Assembly: GCA_003254925.1 (NCBI GenBank)
Contig: QANZ01054729.1
Span: forward strand, 60,363-124,362
DNA from: Chamaecrista fasciculata
Taxonomy: Eukaryota > Streptophyta > Magnoliopsida > Fabales > Fabaceae
Direction of reading: 5' to 3'
DNA: 64,000 nucleotides
Under the pieces are notes generated by a model, which worked only from the letters and a program-made list of their open reading frames with translations, searched no databases and was not told the DNA's origin. Positions 56,186 to 64,000 of the stretch are shown here, piece after piece; position 1 is the first letter of the stretch; each line of letters opens with the position of its first letter. Position numbers and translations under genes: made by a program.

Positions 56186-56470
56186 CTTCTATTTTATTAT
56201 TTTTTTTATAAAGACACAAGGACAAGAAAGGAAGGAAAGAGGTTCAGGCCAAAAAAAAAGAGTCGTTCCCTGATTTTTTTTTTTACATTAAAAGGGTAAA
56301 ACTATTTTAAAAAATTGAGTGGGCTGGTGACTTGGTGGGATTTAAAATTAAAGTAAACAATGGCAACATGCCAATGTTTTATAAGAAAATCTTAAAATAG
56401 CGTTGAAGAAAGACTTGTGAGTCTTTATCTTCCTCAGTTGAAATTTGAAACTAATCATTTTCTTCACAGA

Positions 56471-56562
56471 TCTTAATTCATTCTGCAGTGCCTGTATGCT
56501 TTTGCGAGCCGCTGCCTAACTGAGGATATTTTTGCTTTAAAAAGCCTCATACTTACAAGCAG
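56471..56562 (+). other. Candidate 5' UTR exon of the resistance gene
   Basis: Bounded by TTTTCTTCACAG and a strong donor AAGCAG then GTATGTTTTT. It could join an acceptor just before the NLR start (TCACTATAG, 58789). Speculative; no coding frame. Confidence 0.3.
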
Positions 56563-57455
56563 GTATGTTTTTCATCTTTGATTACTTTAGTTTATACTCA
56601 ACCAACGTCATTTTGGTTCTCTTCATTACAAAGCTTTTATATTTATTTCCATTTTTGTGAAACTAATTGATGCAATTGACTATATACGACTTAACATAGA
56701 GTTTCTTTGGTCTATGAGTCTCGTCCACCTTCCTATTGCTAGTATTATTATCAATGAATCGAGATCTTACATTTTCTTTGGATCCAAAAACTTTAAATAA
56801 TATAAAAAATATCCAAAAATTATTATTCATTTATGAAATGACCCACAAAAGAATTTTTTTTAAAAATTTTATTTATTTATAAAAAGACTCGGACAAAATA
56901 CGGTGTTCAAAACCATGGTTGAATCAAGATACATGAATGTCGATTTGTAGGTTTTAAGGACTTATTTGATAAAAATTATTTAACTTTTTGGACTAATTTG
57001 TACTTAGTTAAGGACCTTATTGAAGGAAGTTTTGAAAGAACCACAAAAGATATTTTTTATTGTGCGTGCGTGTGTTTTAAAAGGAAGATGAGATTTTATT
57101 TTTAAATTTTCAAAGATCCAGGGAAAAAAAATAAGATTCAGAAAACTATGGCTGATTCTGAAATCTATGTATTCCCAAGAACATTCATTAAAATTTGATC
57201 TTTCTTCAATTTAGTTCTTAAAATGCGTATTTTTTTTAAAAAGAAATTTTTTTACAAAAATTTTATTGTTAGATTCTTTACAAATAGTAGATTTTGTATA
57301 TATAATTTATTTTTGAAAATTTCAAGTCTATCAGTTAATATAAATAAATTTTTCTAATATTTTCTCTTATATGATATGACCAGGTTTTCTCAAATTTTTT
57401 CAAATATTCTCTCTCTTTTATGTTTTTTCAGATTTTCAATTAAATATTTTGTTTT

Positions 57456-57835
57456 GGCTAAATTGGATCAAGACCGCCTGAGTTTTAGGTCAAGGGCGAA
57501 AATACTCTTGAGTTTCAAAATTTGACAGAAAGACTCCTTGAGTTTTCAGCTGTGCTCACTGAGGACTCTTGAGTTTTAATTCTTTACACATAAACCCCCT
57601 AAGTTTTTAATTTTGCTCACTGAAGACCCCTAAATAGTCAAACTATTTTTAAAACTCAAGGGTTCTAATTGAATAAAATTGAAAGTTCAGGGGGTCTATT
57701 TGTCAAGTTTTAAAATTCAAGGGTCTTAAGTGAGCACAACTAAAAACTCAGAGAATCCATGTGTCAAGTTTAGAAACTTAGGAGTGTTTTCTGCTCCTGA
57801 CCTAAAACTCAAGAGATTTTAGTGCAATTTAACCT
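57456..57835. mobile_element. Mutator-type MITE, 380 bp
   Basis: TTTTGTTTT flanks both sides (57447-57455 and 57836-57844). Ends are GGCTAAATTGGATCAAG and GTGCAATTTAACC, with 'gagttttaggtca' arms. Confidence 0.75.
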
Positions 57836-58815
57836 TTTGTTTTCATTGTTAAGAATCTTGAGACTCCAAATATAAAACTAAAATGGGTTAGGTTAAATTG
57901 TATGACAATTTAATTAATTAATTAATTGAAAGTGGTACCAATGTACTATGATCTCCATAAAAAAAAAGTGTTACTATGATCATCCCCTCTCTCTCTTCCT
58001 GTCTTCTCTTTGTTTGGTTTTGATTTTTTTTTTTTAATAAAGACACAGTGACAGCTTGAGTCTGTTTCACTTTTCTGTTGCTAGTATTATTATCAACAGT
58101 GAACATTTGTTATTTGCCTTTGATTTTAAAACACTGACAACTAGACAATTTTTGCACTTTAGTTTGTAATGTTCTCAACTCGTTCATTATCTACGCTGTA
58201 TATTGTTATAATAATAATGAAGTAATTATATCACATTTTAAACAGATAGACCATGTAATAGTCTCAATAATTGCGTGGAAATGAATGACATTGACGATTG
58301 ACGAAGATGCAATTGAGCAATAATTGAGTTAACCAATCAGATTTGTTTTATAAAGTAGGAAAATTGGATTGATAGGAAAAAATGACTAAGGGATAACTTA
58401 AGTTGACTTGAGTTCCATATATTACCTATTTTGAATTAGAACCACTACTTCACAACATTTTGGAATGAGAATTCCTAGCTTTGCTATGACCAGTTACTTC
58501 TGCTGCATTTCTGTTCACTGGCAACTGGAGATCTTCACATCTGTCAAGAATCAAGATCTTAATTATTTTTGACACATATTTTCATTGTAATATTAATGAA
58601 TTTCTTTCTTTCTTTCTCTACATCTTTGTAGATTGAATATCTTTTTCGGCTGGTTTGTCATCGTAATATAAATAACTGAAATTGTATAAAATGCTGTTTG
58701 TACTAGCCTTGGATAATTTGTTACGTGTAGCTAAAATGATATACTTATTTTTATTTTTGTTTCTTTTTCCATTATGTGGCTCACTATAGAGTGAACGACA
58801 TTCAAGAGGCAAGGG

Positions 58816-61596
58816 ATGGATATTGTTAATGCGGTTGCTTCAAAAATTGCTGAATACACTGTTGCTCCAGTTGGACGTCAGATTGGTTATGTAATCTTCT
58901 ACAATAGCAACATTGACAATATCAAAGAGGAGCTTCAAAAGCTGGTTGGAGCCAAAGCTGGAGTGCAACACTCTGTTGATGCTGCATTAAGGAATGATGA
59001 AGAGATTGAAGCTAATGTTCAGACATGGTTAAAGAAAGTCGATGACATTGTTGCTGAGTCTGAGAGATCATTTAATGTCAACGTTGGGTGTTCAAATATG
59101 TTGCTCAAGCATCAGCTAAGTAGGAAAGCCAAAAAGATGATACCATCTGTTACTCAGATCCTGGCAGAAGGAAGTTTTGATAGAATTTCCTTTCGTCCCA
59201 CCTTACCTGTCACAGTCCCTCCATCTTCTAGGGATTATGAGGCTCTAGGATCAAGAACGTCAATCTTGTATGAGATCAAGCTTGCATTGAAGGATGCTGG
59301 AATATACAAGATTGGGGTGTATGGGATGGGCGGTGTAGGAAAGACCACACTAGTTAAAGAATTGGCATGGCAAGTGGAGCAAGAGGGCCTATTTGGGGCT
59401 GTGGTTGTGGCCAGTGTTACTAATTCTCTTGATGTGAAGAAAGTTCAAGGTGAAATTGCTGATGGGTTGGGTTTAAAATTTGATGAGGAGACAGAAATGG
59501 GAAGAGCACGTCGGTTACGTGACCGAATCCGGAGGGAGAACAATATTCTTGTCATACTGGATGATATTTGGAGAAAACTAGATTTGACTGAAGTTGGAAT
59601 TCCTTGTGGCGATGATCATATAGGTTGCAAGTTGCTGTTTACATCCAGAGATCTTAACGTGCTCAACTGTGAAATGGGCTCTCAAAAGGAATTCAGACTT
59701 GAGGCATTATCTAACGGAGAGAGTTGGAGTTTGTTTGAGAAGATGGCAGGTGTTGCTGTTAATGACATTAGTTTACGACCCACAGCTTTGAAAGTGGCCA
59801 AAAGTTGTGCTGGTTTGCCACTTTTGATAGCTACTGTGGCTAAGGCTTTAAAAAACAGGGAGTTATATGCTTGGGAGAATGCATTAACCCAATTGACCAG
59901 GTTTGGCCGTGAAGGATTGGGATCTAAAGTATACTCTGGGATAAAGCTAAGTTATGATTACTTAGAAAGCGATGAACTGAGAAAATTCTTCTTGTTTATT
60001 GCTTCATTGGGAAATGTGAATTACATTCATGATTTGTTGATATCTAGTTGGGGTTTGGGTTTGTATAAAGACGTTAATACATTGGCATATGTGAGAAACA
60101 GAATTTACAAATTGACGGATGACCTTAGAGCCTCCTGCTTACTTCTTGAAGGAGAACGGGATATGATTAAAATGCATGATGTCATCTATGATGTAGCTTC
60201 ACAGATTGCATCTACCATTGAACCTTTCTTCGCTGTGCAACGTCATGGTAGATTAAATGATTGGCCAAAGATGGATTCCCTTAAAAGGTTTCATAGTATT
60301 TCCCTTCCTTGGTGTAATATTGAAGAACTTCCAGAAAGATTGGAATGCCCAGAGCTAAAGATACTGGTACTCAACAGCCTAGACAATTATTTGAAAGTCC
60401 CAGATAACTTCTTTGATGGGATGAGGGAACTGAAAGTTTTAGACCTGGGAGGATTTGATTGTTGTCCATCACCACCACAATCTCTCTCCCATTTGACAAA
60501 CCTTCGATCGTTGTATTTGTGTCGATGCATGTTAGAAGACATAACTATAGTCACAAAACTCACCAATTTAGAAATCCTCAGCCTCAAGTACTCTGAGATT
60601 AAAGAACTCCCTCAAGAAATAGGACAGCTAACTAATCTTCGTATGCTGGATTTGACTAGCTGTTCAGAATTATCAGTAATTCCTGCCAATGTATTATCAA
60701 GATTGACATGCTTGGAAGAGCTCTATATGGGTGACTGCTATATTAAGTGGGAGGTTGAAGTAAGACGAAGCCAGTTCAACAACGCTTGTTTGGGCGAACT
60801 AAGACAATTGCCTAAGCTTAGAATTTTGAATTTGCAAATTCAAGATGAGTCTGTTTTGCCTCGGGATTTACTTTTCTTTGGAAAATTAGAGACTTACAAG
60901 ATTGTGATTGGTCATAACTTTCAATGGTTTGGTCAAGCTTATGGTAAGAATTATGCAAGTTCTAGAGCTCTTTTTCTCAATATGAGAATGGTTGATAACA
61001 TCGAGTTGAACATTGGGATTAAGATGTTGTTAACTAGTGTAGAGGAGTTGTACTTGTCTGATTCAAGGGGTGTTGGAAATATCCTGTATCAATTGAATGG
61101 AGATGGATTTCCACAATTGAAGCATCTTTACATCGAAAACAATAATGATATGCAGTACATCATTGATTCAACAAAGTGTGCCTATCCTCGTCCTGCATTT
61201 CCCAACTTGGAGTCGTTGGATCTTCACAATCTACTCAATTTGGAAGAAATATGCCATGGCCCATTTCCGTTACAATCCTTTTCCAAATTGAAAGCCATCA
61301 AAGTGACAGGTTGCGAAAAGTTGAGAGATCTTATCATTTATGAAATGGTTGAAAACCTTTCTCAACTTGTTGAAGTGGAAATTTCACAGTGCAAATGTGT
61401 TAGTCATGTGATAGTTGAGGATGGTAAAGAAATAGGCAAGATACTGCTCCCCAATTTGCGCTCCCTAACATTAGATTGCTTGCCTATGTTTGCTAGTTTC
61501 TATTCCAAGTCATCCGCTGCTAATATGCACTCTAGCAATTATGTTACAGAGTACCAGGGCAGTTTGTCCATTCCACTGGTATTGCTTGACGAAAAG
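58816..61596 (+). CDS. CC-NB-ARC-LRR resistance protein, exon 1
   Basis: Intracellular immune receptor (NLR) of the CNL type, resembling the RPS2/At4g27190 group; it senses pathogen effectors directly or through a guarded protein. 927 codons in this exon. Residues 1-150 form a coiled-coil-like region (IKEELQKLVGAKAG, WLKKVDDIVAESE). NB-ARC: P-loop GMGGVGKTT (170-178), kinase 2 LVILDDIW (245-252), RNBS-B LLFTSRD, GLPL at 333-336 (CAGLPLL), and MHD at 453-455 (KMHDVIYDVA). From about 480, degenerate leucine-rich repeats. The ATG follows a pyrimidine-rich tract and CACTATAG, a likely acceptor at 58789, implying a 5' UTR intron. The exon ends GAAAAG then GTACAT, phase 0. The frame is intact. Confidence 0.92.
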
Positions 61597-61867
61597 GTAC
61601 ATAAATTATACATCCACACCAACATATACTCACAACATATCATATATGCAATATTAAGAAGGTAGATTCGTCTTTTTTTCTTCTTATTTTTACATATGCT
61701 TATAAATTATTTTTTCTGTCTTCAATTGATTGGAAAGTAACTAATATCCTTCTTCCTGTTTTTTTTTTTTTTTTTTTTTTNATCCTTCTTCCTGTTTTTT
61801 TTTTTTTTGCGAAGATCACTTACAATGTAAACTAAATTACTAGAAACTACATTGTTTGTGTTAATAG
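61597..61867 (+). other. NLR intron 1 with an unresolved base and duplicated T-run
   Basis: GT...AG bounded. At 61737-61807 the block 'atccttcttcctg' plus a long T-run occurs twice, and an N sits at the junction (61782). This looks like a local assembly or sequencing ambiguity. Confidence 0.75.
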
Positions 61868-62140
61868 GTTGTGTTGCCAAACTTGGAGAGCTTAAAGGTG
61901 TCTTCGATCAGTTTGAATACTCTCTGGAATGATCAAATTGCAACACATTCGTGCTTTCAAAAGTTGACGAGAATGACCATAGATAATTGTGATAACTTGA
62001 AATATGTGTTCTCATCTTCTGTGGCTCGAGGGTTTGTCAGTCTTCAGTATCTCGAGATCACTAGATGCAAAATGTTGGAGGAGATATTTTACCAAGAGGA
62101 AAGTCTTCCTAGTCGTAGACAAAGCTTGTGGAATGAAGAG
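61868..62140 (+). CDS. NLR exon 2: LRR module
   Basis: Acceptor GTTAATAG and donor GAAGAG then GTGAGT; 91 codons, phase 0. It opens VVLPNLESLKVSSISLNTLW and ends in MLEEIFYQEE text, the LRR type found in the C-terminal parts of RPS2-like NLRs. Confidence 0.88.
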
Positions 62141-62260
62141 GTGAGTAACAATTAGGGATCAATTTCAATTTAGTTTTTGTAATTGATCGTTTTCCTTACT
62201 TTTTGTTACATTTGCACTCCTCTACAAAATTTGATGTTCGGTATCAATTGAATCTTTTAG

Positions 62261-62818
62261 GCTACATTTCCAAGCTTGGAAACTTTGGTAATCTCTCACA
62301 TGAGTAGCTTGAAGTCAATATGGAAAAGTGAGTTTGCTCCAAATTCCTTTGGCAAATTGAATAAAATGGAGATTAAATTCTGCGAAAGATTGTTGGTTTT
62401 GTTTCCTTCTCATGTGCATAATCACTTGGTTAACCTTGAGATGTTGCTTGTATCCGATTGTGATGCATTGAAAGTTATATTTGAGAATCAAGAGCAAAGC
62501 ACGGGGACTACTCAAGAGGGTACTCGAGCAATGAAGTTGAGGACTCTGACATTGGAAAATTTGCCAGTGGTACAGAATATTGTTGCAAAAGATGAAACAG
62601 TAGAGGCAGCTCCACGATTTATTTTCCCTCAATTACGGTCCTTGACATTTTGGTCTCTTGGAGAACTTGAAAGCTTTTACCCTGGAATGCATAGTTTGGA
62701 TTGTCCCAAGTTAAGAATTTTGAACGTGTTTCATTGTTATTCGCTGCAGTTGTTCACGACCAACTCTCAAAACTGCTTAGTGAATATGAAAAAGCAACCG
62801 CTCTTCTCATTTGAAAAG
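62261..62818 (+). CDS. NLR exon 3: LRR modules
   Basis: Acceptor AATCTTTTAG and donor TTTGAAAAG then GTAACT; 186 codons, phase 0. It opens ATFPSLETLVISHMSSLKSI, has a second unit (FIFPQLRSLTFWSLGELESF), and ends KKQPLFSFEK. The gene must continue beyond the right edge because no stop in phase is reached. Confidence 0.88.
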
Positions 62819-62962
62819 GTAACTTCAAATTTTCTCCCTCTTCATGTGGTGTTTGAGTTTCTTGGTTTGAGGTAACTAAGTAAAAATAATACTAAATAAG
62901 CCAAACAAGGCTTAGGAATAATAATGAGTTGGATCATATTTCACCACATATTATTATTTTTA

Positions 62963-63391
62963 GGCTAAAGTGCACTTTTGGTCCCATAACTTTGGCAAAG
63001 GTTTCAATTTGGTCCCATAACTTTTTTTGTTGCAATTTTGGTCCCATAACTTTGGCAAAGGTCTCAATTTAGTCCCATAACTTATTTTGTGGCAATTTTG
63101 GTCCCATAACTTTTGAAAACGTCTCACTGTTGGTCCCAATACTGATTTTTATCCATTATTTGTCGCTAAAGATGACCTGACATACTGAGTTGGATGATGA
63201 CGTGGAAAATATGGGTGAAGTTATAGGACAAATGGAAATTAATTTGGGACCAACGATGAGACGTTTTTAGAAGTTATGGGACCGAAATTGCAAGAAAAAA
63301 AATTATGGGACCAAATTGAGACCTTTGCCAAAGTTATGGGACCAAATTGAAACCTTTGTCAAAGTTATGGGACCAAAAGTGCACTTTGGCC
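62963..63391. mobile_element. Mutator-type MITE, 429 bp, in NLR intron 3
   Basis: A perfect duplication TTATTTTTA flanks it (62954-62962 and 63392-63400). Ends are GGCTAAAGTGCACTTTTGGTCCC and GGGACCAAAAGTGCACTTTGGCC. TIRs are long, with 'cataactttggcaaaggt' repeated. Confidence 0.88.
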
Positions 63392-63400
63392 TTATTTTTA

Positions 63401-64000
63401 TATCATGAGACTCATATGACAGTTATATATATATATATTATTTTTTTAAAATTAGTCATTTCTTTCTCATTTAATTTTTTTCATTGTTCTCCTCCAATAA
63501 AATGCATCCATGACAATATAATTGGATGGATAAAATAAATAGAATAACGAAGAGCATCAATGAGTATGTAGTAGCAATTGCAATATCACTGGTCCAGTTA
63601 TGGTTATTTTTTTTAATACCACATCAAGTTATGCTTATATATAGGATTAGCAGCCATTTGCGGTGTTGAAAAAATAAAATAACCCGAAATTGATTATTGT
63701 GACTTTAATTTAGTTCACATTTGATTGATGGTTGATATATTACTTACAAAATAATGAAATCACTATATATAATGATAATGAGAAAAAAGGTTTGTTAGAG
63801 GCTTAGAGCACAAACCATGATGCACAATAAAAATGACAGAGAATTGAAGCACATATGTGGGTAACAGGGTAGTGGTGTACTATTTAGAACTCAGAAATGG
63901 GTCTTGAGTTTTGTTTTGTGGTAACATTGTGAAGTTTGAACTTGAAAAATGGAATTAGGAAGTATTTAGAAATTATAATTTGTAGGAGAAAATGAGTTTA
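63401..64000. other. Intron 3 of the NLR gene or its 3' flank
   Basis: AT-rich with no exon that I can support. Another LRR exon should follow outside the window. Confidence 0.4.

Larger units (their letters stand above)
55250..58789. other. Upstream region of the resistance gene, built of repeated fragments
   Basis: No coding gene. Fragments recur: 'aaagacacagtgacagctt' at 55405 and 58041; 'gatttaattaattaattaattg' with 'gatctccataaaaaaaa' at 55885 and 57905; 'aaacaatggcaacatg' with 'tataagaaaatcttaaaat' at 55554 and 56353. MITEs lie at 56008 and 57456 and a SINE-like piece at 55670. Confidence 0.6.

Noticed and set aside
1..64000. CRISPR arrays, rRNA, canonical tRNA genes
   Set aside because: No regularly spaced repeats; only box B-like fragments within SINE- or MITE-like sequence were seen, no cloverleaf.

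Overview
The window is nuclear DNA from a flowering plant, almost certainly a eudicot. It is AT-rich with long intergenic stretches. Genes have GT-AG (once GC-AG) introns, the protein-coding genes belong to plant families, and plant transposable elements are everywhere. I cannot name the species.

Host genes. (1) At the left edge, on the minus strand, is the first coding exon of a membrane-anchored MYND-finger ubiquitin-specific protease; the rest lies outside. (2) At 18.4-21.2 kb there are traces of an unidentified minus-strand gene with one convincing exon. (3) At 21.86-23.89 kb is an intronless PLS-type pentatricopeptide-repeat gene (minus). (4) At 25.80-36.72 kb is a complete 12-exon telomerase reverse transcriptase gene (TERT, minus). 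All exon phases join, giving 1239 codons and intact catalytic aspartates. (5) At 58.8 kb to beyond the right edge is a CC-NB-ARC-LRR resistance gene (plus), with three phase-0 exons visible. Small gene fragments occur at 24.3-24.9 kb and 50.4 kb.

Mobile elements fill most of the rest. There are two 5'-truncated L1-type LINEs (3.9-6.45 kb with an intact 852-codon frame; 11.2-13.6 kb broken). A 2.2-kb solo copia-like LTR (6934-9122) lies inside an older MITE. A decayed Ty3/gypsy element of Tat-like character (50.9-55.2 kb) keeps gag and a scrap of protease. Two hAT MITEs and possible Helitron ends are also present. A crowd of Mutator-type MITEs with 'GGTCCC' terminal repeats is visible; seven have 9-bp target duplications readable in the sequence (one more has a single mismatch). 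The best of these is a 1150-bp Pack-MULE (46361-47510) that carries part of a U-box/ARM E3 ligase gene and is itself nested in another MITE.

The genes show no operon-like relationship. The connecting theme is transposon traffic around and inside genes. TERT introns host two MULE-type MITEs and a tandem duplication that copies a splice acceptor. A hAT MITE landed a few bases from a splice acceptor at 19.4 kb. A MITE splits a coding fragment at 24.4 kb. The 5' flank of the resistance gene is built from repeated fragments.
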